Assembly: GCF_015453285.1 (NCBI RefSeq)
Contig: NZ_JADLZT010000009.1
Location: 111,561 to 175,560, forward strand
Source: Lysobacter niastensis
GTDB lineage: Bacteria > Pseudomonadota > Gammaproteobacteria > Xanthomonadales > Xanthomonadaceae
Length of the DNA: 64,000 nucleotides
Direction: 5' to 3'
A model generated the notes under the pieces. It did no database searches. It was not told the origin of the DNA and saw only the letters and a list, made by a program, of their open reading frames with translations. Positions within the stretch are counted from its first letter, which is position 1. Every line of letters starts with the position of its first letter. Position numbers and translations under genes: made by a program. Of this stretch, positions 38,301-49,183 are shown one piece after another.

Positions 38301-38639
38301 TCAGGCCGCGTCGGCCTTGGTGGTGAAGCTCTCGCCGCAGCCACACTCGGCGGTGACGTTGGGGTTGCGGAACAGGAACTGCTCGCCCAGGCGCTGCTTG
38401 ACCAGGTCGATGGTGGTGCCATCCACCAGCGGCAGGCTCAGGGCATCGACGAAGATGCGCACGCCCTCCTGCTCGAACACGGTGTCGCCCGCGTGCTGCT
38501 CATGCGCCAAGTCGGCCTTGTACTGCCACCCCGAGCAGCCGGTCCGGGTCACGCCAAAGCGCAGGCCCAGCGCACCCGGGGTCTCGACGAGATAGCGCTG
38601 GACGCGGTCGAGGGCCGCGGGAGCAAGGGTGACGGACAT
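38301..38639 (-). CDS. IscA/HesB family iron-sulfur assembly protein
   Basis: A 112-residue A-type carrier for Fe-S cluster assembly. The three invariant cysteines are present: Cys35 (TGCSGW), Cys99 and Cys101 (ECGCGESF). No other suf/isc genes are adjacent, so I cannot say whether it is ErpA, IscA or SufA. It is divergent from asnS. Confidence 0.92.
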   Translation of the reverse strand: MSVTLAPAALDRVQRYLVETPGALGLRFGVTRTGCSGWQYKADLAHEQHAGDTVFEQEGVRIFVDALSLPLVDGTTIDLVKQRLGEQFLFRNPNVTAECGCGESFTTKADAA

Positions 38640-38837
38640 GGGGTCTCCAGACTCGGGAAGGCACGCGCTGGGCGCATGGCGGACCGATTATACGAGTCGG
38701 TGGCGTAACGGCAGCGGGACAAAGCTTCCCACGAGGAGCCTTGCGGCCCGGGCTGGGCCACGCCTCGCAAGCGCCTGCAATCAACCGTTAAACTCCGCCT
38801 TCTCCATATCGGCCCGAAGCGGCAAGGATTCAAGAGC

Positions 38838-40238
<1,401 letters not shown>

Positions 40239-40241
40239 GCG

Positions 40242-40547
40242 GTGATCCTGTTCTTCGCACTGCTGTTCGTCGCCATCGCCATTGCCGGCTTCTGCGCGTT
40301 CGTGATTTTCTGGCCGCTCTCGCTGGTGCATATCCGCGACCGTCATCCGGCCCTGCAGCATTCGCTTGGCGAAGGCGCGTTCGCGCGTCCGTCGGCCTGG
40401 GGCTGGCTGCTGCGGCGCGGCTATCTGGTCGCGAATGACGACAATCTCAACGGCCTGGCCAATCCCGCGCGGATCTCGCTGCTGACGATCATCGCCGGGC
40501 TGGCCTGCGCCTTCCTGCTTTGGCTGCTGTCGACGGTGGTGGCATGA
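40242..40547 (+). CDS. Small inner-membrane protein of unknown function
   Basis: A 101-residue protein starting with GTG three bases after the asnS stop. Residues 2-24 and 77-99 are strongly hydrophobic membrane helices flanking a basic/polar middle (HIRDRHPALQHSL, and WGWLLRRGYLVANDD). The short spacing suggests co-transcription with asnS. Its stop overlaps the next start (ATGA). I do not recognise the family. Confidence 0.75.
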   Translation: MILFFALLFVAIAIAGFCAFVIFWPLSLVHIRDRHPALQHSLGEGAFARPSAWGWLLRRGYLVANDDNLNGLANPARISLLTIIAGLACAFLLWLLSTVVA

Positions 40548-40843
40548 ACACGAATGACCAATGGTGGCTGGCGACGCTCGGCCGGACGGTGATCTGGGCG
40601 CGCCTGCGGGTGCTCGAGGCCGGCACGGCGGAAGTCCTGGACAGCGATGGCGTCACCCAGCCGTATGACAGCGAGGACACGGCACGCGCCGCGCTGATGG
40701 ACGCCGAGTTCGTCGCGCTGGACGGCATCGACGACGGCGACGCGCAGGACCGAGGCTTCGCGCTCGACGAACTCGTTCCGCCGGGCGGCAGCGACGAGCA
40801 GTTGCGCGCGCAGATGGTGCAGAAGCTGCCATCGCGGCACTGA
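40544..40843 (+). CDS. Small acidic protein of unknown function
   Basis: A 99-residue, acidic, soluble protein (MNTNDQWWLATLGRTVIWARL start). The frame is open eight codons earlier, but the ATG at 40544 overlaps the previous stop codon by the classic ATGA arrangement. It has many Asp/Glu residues and no signal or membrane segment. I do not recognise it. The position between asnS and paiB-like genes suggests a co-transcribed gene. Confidence 0.7.
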   Translation: MNTNDQWWLATLGRTVIWARLRVLEAGTAEVLDSDGVTQPYDSEDTARAALMDAEFVALDGIDDGDAQDRGFALDELVPPGGSDEQLRAQMVQKLPSRH

Positions 40844-40853
40844 GCCGGACTCC

Positions 40854-41486
40854 ATGTACCTGCCGCGCGCCTTCGCCGAGTCCGACCTGGCCGCACTCGA
40901 CCGGCTCGCGGCGCAGGACAGTTTCATCACGCTGATCACCGTCCACGACGGTGCACCGACCGTCAACCACCTACCGGTGCTGTATCGCCGCGACGGCGAC
41001 CGGGTCGAACTGATCGGCCACTGGGCCCGGCCCAATCCGCAGGCGCGCCATGCCGGTGCGGCAACGGCGATCTTCCACGGCCCGCATGCGTATGTTTCGC
41101 CTGGCTGGTATCCGGACAAGGAAGAAGCAGCCCGCGTTCCCACCTGGAACTACGCGGTGGCGCACCTGCACGGCTCGCTTGAAACCTTCGACGATGAGGC
41201 ATCGCTGGCCGCCGTCGTCGACGGTCTCACCCGGCAACACGAAGCCGCCGTCGCAGGCGACTGGCGCTTCGAGTTCGAGCGCGACGACCACCGCCGCCAA
41301 CTGCGCGGGATCATCGGCTTCCGCCTGGTCGCTGAGCGCATCGAGCTGAAGTTCAAGCTCAACCAGAACCACCCGTCGGCCAATCGCGAAGCCGTCGCCG
41401 ACCGGCTCGCACGGCAGCAGCGCGACGACAGCCGCGACGTCGCCGCGCTGATGCGCGAGCGCAATACATCCCCTACAGGAGACTGA
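40854..41486 (+). CDS. PaiB-like FMN-binding protein
   Basis: A 210-residue member of the PaiB/FMN-binding split-barrel family, called negative transcriptional regulator in Bacillus. Motifs FITLITVHDGAPTVNHLPVLY, GHWARPNP, FHGPHAYVSPGWY and QLRGIIGFRL match the family. The fold is that of flavin-binding proteins, so an enzymatic role is as likely as regulation. It ends three bases before the SDR gene and thus may belong to the kynurenine transcription unit. Confidence 0.88.
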   Translation: MYLPRAFAESDLAALDRLAAQDSFITLITVHDGAPTVNHLPVLYRRDGDRVELIGHWARPNPQARHAGAATAIFHGPHAYVSPGWYPDKEEAARVPTWNYAVAHLHGSLETFDDEASLAAVVDGLTRQHEAAVAGDWRFEFERDDHRRQLRGIIGFRLVAERIELKFKLNQNHPSANREAVADRLARQQRDDSRDVAALMRERNTSPTGD

Positions 41487-41489
41487 ACC

Positions 41490-42275
41490 ATGGATCTCGA
41501 CCTGACCGGCAAGCACGCCCTCGTTTGCGGCGCGAGCCAAGGCATCGGCCTGGCCGCCGCTCGCGCGCTGGCCGAACTCGGCGCCGACGTGACCCTGCTG
41601 GCGCGACGCGAGGAAGTGCTTCGCGACCTCGCCGGCGGTCTGCCCGCGCGCGCTGGACAGGTGCATGGCTGGATCTCGGCCGACAGTGCCGACACCGGCG
41701 CGTTGCGAGCCAAGGTCGAGGCACTGGTGGCCGCCAAGCCGGTGCACATCCTGGTCAACAACAGCGGCGGCCCGCCGCCGGGCACCGTGCATGGCGCCCA
41801 GATCCCTGCGTTCGAAGCCGCTTACCGCCAGCACCTCATCGCCAACCATGTCCTCGCCGAGGCGGTCATTCCCGGCATGGAGCGCGACGGCTACGGCCGC
41901 ATCGTCAACGTCATCTCCACGTCGGTGAAGGAGCCCTTGCAGGGCCTGGGCGTGTCCAACACCACGCGCTGGGCGGTGGCGAGCTGGGCCAAGACGCTGG
42001 CCACCGAGGTCGCCGCGAAGGGCATCACTGTCAACAACGTGCTGCCGGGTTCCACCGAGACGCCGCGCATCGAGCAGATCATCGGCAACACCGCCAGCAA
42101 GACCGGGCGCAGCCGCGAGGAAGTGTTCGAGAAGATGGTCGGCGAGATCCCGATGCGCCGCTTCGCCCGTCCCGAGGAGACGGCCGCGGCGATCGCGTTC
42201 CTGTGCTCGCCGGCTGCGTCGTACATCACCGGCGTAAACCTGCCGGTGGACGGCGGGCGCACGCGGTCGCTGTAG
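41490..42275 (+). CDS. Short-chain dehydrogenase/reductase with altered active site
   Basis: A 261-residue SDR with the cofactor loop GASQGIG (14-20), the NNSGG motif (90-94) and the C-terminal DGG. The catalytic tetrad is not canonical: Ser143 is present, but the positions of the catalytic Tyr and Lys hold Ser156 and Arg160 (SNTTR instead of YxxxK). It follows paiB by three bases with an AGGAGA ribosome site, and lies 109 bases before the first kynurenine-pathway gene. A non-reductase role, or a reaction with a different acid/base, is likely. The function in the pathway is unknown. Confidence 0.88.
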   Translation: MDLDLTGKHALVCGASQGIGLAAARALAELGADVTLLARREEVLRDLAGGLPARAGQVHGWISADSADTGALRAKVEALVAAKPVHILVNNSGGPPPGTVHGAQIPAFEAAYRQHLIANHVLAEAVIPGMERDGYGRIVNVISTSVKEPLQGLGVSNTTRWAVASWAKTLATEVAAKGITVNNVLPGSTETPRIEQIIGNTASKTGRSREEVFEKMVGEIPMRRFARPEETAAAIAFLCSPAASYITGVNLPVDGGRTRSL

Positions 42276-42384
42276 TCCTTCGACATCGGCGCTGGCGCGC
42301 CTGCGCTCACGACGAGCGGCGAAGGGTCGCGGCGGCAAAAACATACGTGCGGGCACGGGCCGCCACGGCTGCTAAGCTAGGCTG

Positions 42385-43809
42385 ATGCGTCTCAATCACT
42401 TCATCGCCGGTGAATCCCGCGAGCCCGCATCGGGCCGCTGGATCGAAGTTTTCGACCCCGCGAATGGCAAGCCGTTCGCCGAGGTCGCGCAGGGAAATGC
42501 GCAGGATGTCGAGGCGGCAGTGGCCGCCGCCGAAGCCGCCCTGCCCGCCTGGTCGGCGCTGCCCAACAGCGAACGCGCGCAGTGGCTGGAAAAACTCGCC
42601 ACTGCGCTTGAAGCGCGCCTCGACGATTTTGCCCACGCCGAATCGCGCGACGGCGGCAAGCCGATCAAGCTCGCACGCGAAGCCGAGATTCCGCGCGCAG
42701 TGAGCAACCTGCGCTTCTTCGCGCACGCCGCTACGCAGTTCGCCAGCGAGTCGCACCACGGCCAGGCCGGCCTGAATTACACGTTGCGCCAGCCGCTCGG
42801 CGTGGTTGCGACGATCTCGCCGTGGAACCTGCCGCTGTACCTGTTCACGTGGAAGATCGCGCCGGCCCTGGCTGCGGGCAATACCGTGGTCGCAAAGCCT
42901 TCCGAAGTCACTCCGGTCACGGCGACGATGCTAGGCGAACTCGCCGCTCAGATCGGCTTCCCGAAGGGCGTGCTCAACATCGTCCACGGTCTCGGCCCGG
43001 ACGTGGGTGAGCCGCTGGTGGTGCATCCGCGCGTCAAGGCGGTCTCGTTCACCGGCAGCACGCCGGTCGGGCGCCGCATCGCGTCGCTGGCCAGCCCGCT
43101 GCTCAAGAAGGTCTCGCTGGAGCTTGGCGGCAAGAATCCGACGCTGGTGTTCGCCGACAGCCAATGGCGCGAACACATCGACACGCTCGTGCGCTCGGCA
43201 TTCCAGAACTCCGGCCAGATCTGCCTGTGCGGTTCGCGCATCCTGGTCGAACGCCGCATCTACAGCGAGTTCCGCGATGCCCTGGTCGAGCGCGCGAACT
43301 CGCTGCGTGTCGGCGACCCGATCGACGAGGACAACCAGCTCGGCCCGCTGGTCTCGCAGGCGCACTTCGACAAGGTCACCGGCGCGCTGCGCCGTGCCCG
43401 CGAAGAAGGCGGCCGCGTGCTGTGCGGCGGCCAGGCACTGGACCGCCCCGGCTGGTTCGTCTCGCCCACGGTAATCGAAGGGCTCGGTCCGGATTGCGCG
43501 AGCAACCGCGACGAAATCTTTGGACCAGTAGTGACGTTGCAGCCGTTCGACAGCGACGACGAAGCCCTGGCGCTCGCCAATGCCGGCGAATATGGCCTGG
43601 CCGCTTCGATCTGGACCCGCGACCTCAATCGCGCCCACCGCCTCGCCGCTCAGCTGCACAGCGGCATGGTCTGGGTGAACACCTGGCTGCAGCGCGACCT
43701 GCGCACGCCGTTCGGCGGTGTCGGCGCGTCGGGCCTGGGACGCGAAGGTGGCATGGAGGCCATGCGATTCTTCACCGACGCCAAGAACGTCGGCCTGCAC
43801 CTGGGATGA
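42385..43809 (+). CDS. 2-aminomuconate 6-semialdehyde dehydrogenase
   Basis: This NAD-dependent dehydrogenase of the ALDH family oxidises 2-aminomuconate semialdehyde to 2-aminomuconate in the kynurenine/2-nitrobenzoate type pathway. The 474-residue protein has the catalytic Cys280 (NSGQIC), general base Glu246 (LELGGK) and Asn148 (PWNLP). Substrate assignment rests on the next genes (deaminase, 3-hydroxyanthranilate dioxygenase, ACMS decarboxylase) and resemblance to AmnC/NbaE/ALDH8A1. The preceding 109-base gap may contain a promoter. Spacing to the next gene is four bases. Confidence 0.9.
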   Translation: MRLNHFIAGESREPASGRWIEVFDPANGKPFAEVAQGNAQDVEAAVAAAEAALPAWSALPNSERAQWLEKLATALEARLDDFAHAESRDGGKPIKLAREAEIPRAVSNLRFFAHAATQFASESHHGQAGLNYTLRQPLGVVATISPWNLPLYLFTWKIAPALAAGNTVVAKPSEVTPVTATMLGELAAQIGFPKGVLNIVHGLGPDVGEPLVVHPRVKAVSFTGSTPVGRRIASLASPLLKKVSLELGGKNPTLVFADSQWREHIDTLVRSAFQNSGQICLCGSRILVERRIYSEFRDALVERANSLRVGDPIDEDNQLGPLVSQAHFDKVTGALRRAREEGGRVLCGGQALDRPGWFVSPTVIEGLGPDCASNRDEIFGPVVTLQPFDSDDEALALANAGEYGLAASIWTRDLNRAHRLAAQLHSGMVWVNTWLQRDLRTPFGGVGASGLGREGGMEAMRFFTDAKNVGLHLG

Positions 43810-43813
43810 CGCA

Positions 43814-44485
43814 ATGACCACCGGCCCCCTTGATCTCCTGCTGAAGAACAACCGCGAATGGTCCGAGCGGATCAACCGCGAGGATCCGGACTTCTTCCAG
43901 CGCCTGTCCAAGCAGCAGGCACCCGAATATCTGTGGATCGGCTGCTCGGACTCCCGCGTGCCGGCCAACCAGATCATCGACATGGCACCGGGCGAGGTCT
44001 TCGTCCACCGCAACATCGCCAACGTCGTCGTCCACACCGACCTCAACTGCCTGTCGGTGATCCAGTTCGCCGTGGACGTGCTCAAGGTGAAGCGCATCCT
44101 CGTCGTTGGCCACTACGGCTGCGGCGGCGTGCACGCCTCGCTGCACGGCAAGCGTGTTGGCCTGGCCGACAACTGGCTACGACACGTCACCGACGTCGCC
44201 GACAAGCACGGCAATTGCCTGAGCAACGCTGACGAGAGCGAGCGCCACGACCGCCTGTGCGAGCTCAACGTGATCGAACAGGTGCAGAACGTCTGCCTCA
44301 CCACGATCGTCCGCGACGCCTGGGCGCGCGGTCAGGAGCTGTCGGTGCACGGCTGGGTCTACAGCCTGCGCAACGGCCTGGTCCACGACATGGGCATCAA
44401 CGTTGACGCCTACGAAGCGTTGGATGGCCTGTACGCGCAGGCCGTGGCCCGCGTCAACGGATACAAGGGAGACTCGCCGCGATGA
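43814..44485 (+). CDS. can: Beta-class carbonic anhydrase
   Basis: The zinc enzyme interconverts CO2 and bicarbonate. The 223-residue protein has the beta-CA metal and catalytic residues Cys44, Asp46 and Arg48 (CSDSR), His100 and Cys103 (GHYGCGGV). The start at 43814 was chosen by the family length, since the open frame before it overlaps the dehydrogenase. It lies inside the kynurenine operon, four bases from the previous gene and overlapping the next by ATGA. It may recapture CO2 released by the decarboxylation steps, but that link is inference. Confidence 0.93.
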   Translation: MTTGPLDLLLKNNREWSERINREDPDFFQRLSKQQAPEYLWIGCSDSRVPANQIIDMAPGEVFVHRNIANVVVHTDLNCLSVIQFAVDVLKVKRILVVGHYGCGGVHASLHGKRVGLADNWLRHVTDVADKHGNCLSNADESERHDRLCELNVIEQVQNVCLTTIVRDAWARGQELSVHGWVYSLRNGLVHDMGINVDAYEALDGLYAQAVARVNGYKGDSPR

Positions 44486-44916
44486 GCGATGTGATCCGCA
44501 CCGGAAATGCCCCCCGCCCGGTGGGCCTCTACCCGCATGCCCGTCGCGTCGGCGACCTGCTGTTCCTGTCCGGGATCGGACCGCGCGATGCCGCCAGCAA
44601 CGCGATCGTGGGCAACGTCCACGACGCACAGGGCTACCTGATCAGCTACGACATCGACGCGCAGTGCCGCGCGGTGTTCGCCAACGTGCGCTCGGTACTG
44701 GAAGCCAGCGGCGCGCGCTGGGAGGACCTCGTGGACGTCACTGTCTACCTCACGGACATGGCGCACGACTTCAAGATCTACAACGCCGTGTGGGCCGAAT
44801 ACTTCCCCGATATCGACACGGCGCCCTGCCGGACGACGCTGGGCATCACGTCCCTGCCGACGCCGATCGCGATCGAACTCAAGTGCGTCGCCGTCGTGCG
44901 CAACAAACCGGAGTAA
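44482..44916 (+). CDS. 2-aminomuconate deaminase (RidA family)
   Basis: A 144-residue RidA/YjgF-fold protein. In this cluster it is most likely the 2-aminomuconate deaminase that yields 4-oxalocrotonate, as in AmnD-type pathways. Motifs [45 protein letters not shown] and the active-site-type Arg in APCRTTLGI support the fold. It overlaps the carbonic anhydrase stop by ATGA and precedes the dioxygenase by four bases. A second RidA paralogue is at 51363. Confidence 0.9.
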   Translation: MSDVIRTGNAPRPVGLYPHARRVGDLLFLSGIGPRDAASNAIVGNVHDAQGYLISYDIDAQCRAVFANVRSVLEASGARWEDLVDVTVYLTDMAHDFKIYNAVWAEYFPDIDTAPCRTTLGITSLPTPIAIELKCVAVVRNKPE

Positions 44917-44920
44917 GCCC

Positions 44921-45451
44921 ATGCTGCCCGCCCCGCTCAACCTGCAGGCCTGGATCGAGGAACACCGCCATCTGCTCAAGCCGCCTGTCGGCAACAAGGT
45001 GGTCTATCTGGGCGACTTCATCGTGATGGTGGTCGGCGGCCCCAACCAGCGCACCGACTACCATTGGGACGAGGGTGCCGAGTGGTTCTACCAGCTCGAA
45101 GGCGAGATGGTGCTGCGCATCCAGGAAGATGGAGCGGTCCGCGACATCCCGATCCGCGCCGGCGAGACCTTCCTGCTGCCGCCGCGCGTGCCGCACTCGC
45201 CGCAGCGCATGCCCGACTCGGTCGGCCTGGTGATCGAACGCCGGCGCCTGCCGGATGAGCTCGATGGCCTCCTGTGGTTCTGCGAGCAGTGCAACCACAA
45301 GCTGTACGAGGAGTTCTTTCCGCTGAAGAACATCGAGACCGATTTTCCGGTCGTGTTCGACCGCTTCTACTCCTCGCGCGAGCACCGCACCTGCAAGGAA
45401 TGCGGCCACCTGAACCCCGCGCCCGCGAAATACGTGATGCCGGACACCTGA
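44921..45451 (+). CDS. nbaC: 3-hydroxyanthranilate 3,4-dioxygenase
   Basis: The Fe(II) dioxygenase opens the ring of 3-hydroxyanthranilate to give 2-amino-3-carboxymuconate semialdehyde (ACMS). The 176-residue cupin has the iron ligands His48, Glu54 and His92, and the second rubredoxin-like metal site Cys121, Cys124, Cys158 and Cys161, which mark bacterial and fungal enzymes. Arg96 and Glu106 fit the substrate-binding pair. Length and motifs correspond closely to NbaC/HaaO. It is followed by the ACMS decarboxylase gene after 15 bases. Confidence 0.96.
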   Translation: MLPAPLNLQAWIEEHRHLLKPPVGNKVVYLGDFIVMVVGGPNQRTDYHWDEGAEWFYQLEGEMVLRIQEDGAVRDIPIRAGETFLLPPRVPHSPQRMPDSVGLVIERRRLPDELDGLLWFCEQCNHKLYEEFFPLKNIETDFPVVFDRFYSSREHRTCKECGHLNPAPAKYVMPDT

Positions 45452-45466
45452 GAGCCTCACGACCGC

Positions 45467-46477
45467 ATGCTGAAGATCGACACCCACGCCCATTACCTCC
45501 CGCGCGACTGGCCCAACCTGGCGCGCAAGTACGGCGACGACCGCTTTCCGGTGATTCACCACACCGAGGACGGCCGTCACCGTATCTACAAGGACGGCAA
45601 GTTCTTCCGCGAGATCTGGTCCAAGACCTGGGACGCCCAGGAGCGCATCGACGACTACGCCCGTTTCGGCGTGCAGGTGCAGGTCATCAGCACCGTGCCC
45701 GTGATGTTCAGCTACTGGGCCAAGCCGCACCATGCGCTGGAGCTGCACCAGGCGCTGAACGAGCACATGGCGGAGACCTGCCGCGACTATCCGCGGCATT
45801 ACGCGGGGATCGGCACCGTGCCGCTGCAGTCGCCGCGGCTCGCCATCCAGGAGCTGGAGCGCTGCATGGACCAGCTCGGCCTGCAGGGCGTGCAGATCGG
45901 CAGCCACATCAACGACTGGAACCTCGACGCGCCGGAGCTGTTCGAGTTCTTCCAGGCGGCGGGCGAACTCGGCGCGGCGATCCTCGTGCACCCGTGGGAC
46001 ATGATGGGTGCGGCCTCGATGCCGAAGTACTGGCTGCCCTGGCTGGTCGGCATGCCGGCCGAGCAGTCGCGTGCGGCCTGCTGCCTAGTGTTCGGCGGCG
46101 TGCTGGAGCGGATCCCCAATCTCAAGGTCTGCATGGCCCACGGCGGCGGCAGCTTCCCGTACACGATCGGCCGCATCGAGCACGGCTTCAACATGCGCCC
46201 GGACCTGGTGGCCACCGACAATCCGCGCAATCCACGTGAATACCTCAGCCGCATGTACTTCGACTCGTGGGTCGCCGATCCGCGTGCGTTGCAGTACCTG
46301 CTCGACACCTGCGGCGTGGACCGCGTGATGCTCGGCACCGACTATCCGTTCCCGCTCGGCGAGCAGGAGCCCGGTTCCGGCATCGCCGCGCTGACGCTGA
46401 CGTCCGAGCAGCAGTCCCGTCTCTACCACGGCACCGCGCTGGAATGGCTCGGCCTGCCGCTCTCGCGCTTCGCATGA
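45467..46477 (+). CDS. nbaD: 2-amino-3-carboxymuconate-6-semialdehyde decarboxylase
   Basis: ACMSD is a zinc amidohydrolase-fold enzyme that decarboxylates ACMS to 2-aminomuconate semialdehyde and so diverts it from quinolinate formation. The 336-residue protein has the metal ligands His7 and His9 (DTHAHYLP), His175 (LVHPWD), Asp292 (GTDYPFP) and His225 (MAHGGG), corresponding position by position to the Pseudomonas enzyme. It sits between the dioxygenase and kynureninase. Its presence indicates that the pathway is catabolic, not only a route to NAD. Confidence 0.96.
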   Translation: MLKIDTHAHYLPRDWPNLARKYGDDRFPVIHHTEDGRHRIYKDGKFFREIWSKTWDAQERIDDYARFGVQVQVISTVPVMFSYWAKPHHALELHQALNEHMAETCRDYPRHYAGIGTVPLQSPRLAIQELERCMDQLGLQGVQIGSHINDWNLDAPELFEFFQAAGELGAAILVHPWDMMGAASMPKYWLPWLVGMPAEQSRAACCLVFGGVLERIPNLKVCMAHGGGSFPYTIGRIEHGFNMRPDLVATDNPRNPREYLSRMYFDSWVADPRALQYLLDTCGVDRVMLGTDYPFPLGEQEPGSGIAALTLTSEQQSRLYHGTALEWLGLPLSRFA

Positions 46478-46511
46478 GCGCGAGTGAAGTCCCGCAAAGA
46501 GAACTGATTCA

Positions 46512-47775
<1,264 letters not shown>

Positions 47776-47786
<11 letters not shown>

Positions 47787-49152
47787 CCCGCAGGACAGCA
47801 ACCGCCACATCACCCTGATCGGCGCCGGCCTGGCTGGCGCGGTGCTCGCGACTTTGCTGGCCAGGCGCGGCTGGCAGGTCGATGTCTACGAGAAGCGCGG
47901 CGATCCGCGCCTCAAGGGCTATGGAGGTGGCCGCTCGATCAACCTCGCACTGGCCGAACGCGGGCGCCATGCGCTGCGCCTGGCCGGTGCCGACGATGCG
48001 GTGATGGCGCAGGCGGTGATGATGCGCGGCCGCATGGTGCACTTCCTTGACGGCCGCACCGACCTCCAGCGCTACGGTCGCGACGACAGCGAGGTCATCT
48101 GGTCGGTGCACCGCGGCGAGCTCAACGTCATCCTGCTCGACATCGCCGAGCGCGCCGGTGCCCACCTGCACTTCGACCGCGGCCTGGCGTCGGTCGACTT
48201 CGACGCCCGCACCGCCACCTTCACCGATCCACGCGATGGCAGCACGCACACGGCCGGCTTCGTCTCGCTGGTGGGCGCCGACGGTGCCGGTTCGGCGCTG
48301 CGCGGCGCGATGGCATCGCAGACCGAACTCGGCGAACGCACCGAGTTCCTCGGCCATTCCTACAAGGAACTGGAGATCCCGCCTGCTGCCGATGGCGGCT
48401 TCAGCATCGAACCCAACGCGCTGCACATCTGGCCGCGCGGCCGTTACATGTGCATCGCCCTGCCCAACGACGAGCGCACCTTCACGGTCACGCTGTTCCT
48501 GCCCAACGAAGGCGACCCGAGTTTCGCCACGGTGCGCAACGGCGCCGAGGCGCGTGCGCTGTTCGAACGCGACTTCGCCGATGCGGTGCCGCTGATCCCG
48601 AACCTGGAGCGCGACTTCGAGCGCAATCCGGCCGGCCTGCTGGCCACGCTGTACCTCGACAGCTGGCACCTGGACGACCGCGCGGTGCTGGTGGGCGACG
48701 CCGCGCACGCCATGGTGCCGTTCCACGGCCAGGGCATGAACTGCGCGTTCGAGGATTGCGTCGCGCTCGCAGAGCATTTGGATCGGCAGCCCGATCGTGC
48801 CGCTGCGTTTGCCGCATTCCAGGCCGAGCGCCTGCCCAACGCCCGCGCCATCCAGGCGATGGCGCTGGAGAACTACCTCGAAATGCGCGATCGCGTCGAC
48901 GATGACGACTATTTGTTGCAGCGCGCCCTCGAACGCGCGCTGGCCGAACGTCACCCGGAACGGTTCATGCCGCGCTACTCGATGGTCACGTTCCAGCGCC
49001 TGCCCTACGCCACCGCCTACGAGCGTGGCCGCCAGCAGCGCGAACTGCTCGTCGAACTGACCCGCGGTCATCACTCGCTCGACACGCTGGACTGGGCCCA
49101 GGTCGACGCGACCGTACATGAGCGTCTTTCGCCCTTGCAGGTGGGCGCATGA
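47776..49152 (+). CDS. kmo: Kynurenine 3-monooxygenase
   Basis: This FAD/NADPH enzyme hydroxylates kynurenine to 3-hydroxykynurenine. The 458-residue protein has the Rossmann loop GAGLAG at 16-21, the KGYGGGRSINLALAERG segment typical of KMO and the FAD motif GDAAHAMVPFHGQGMNCAFEDC. It is complete and the last pathway gene in the run. The expected partners kynA/TDO and kynB (formamidase) are not in this window. Confidence 0.96.
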
Positions 49153-49183
49153 GCCTGCGTTCCTGACGGAAGGATTCCATCGC

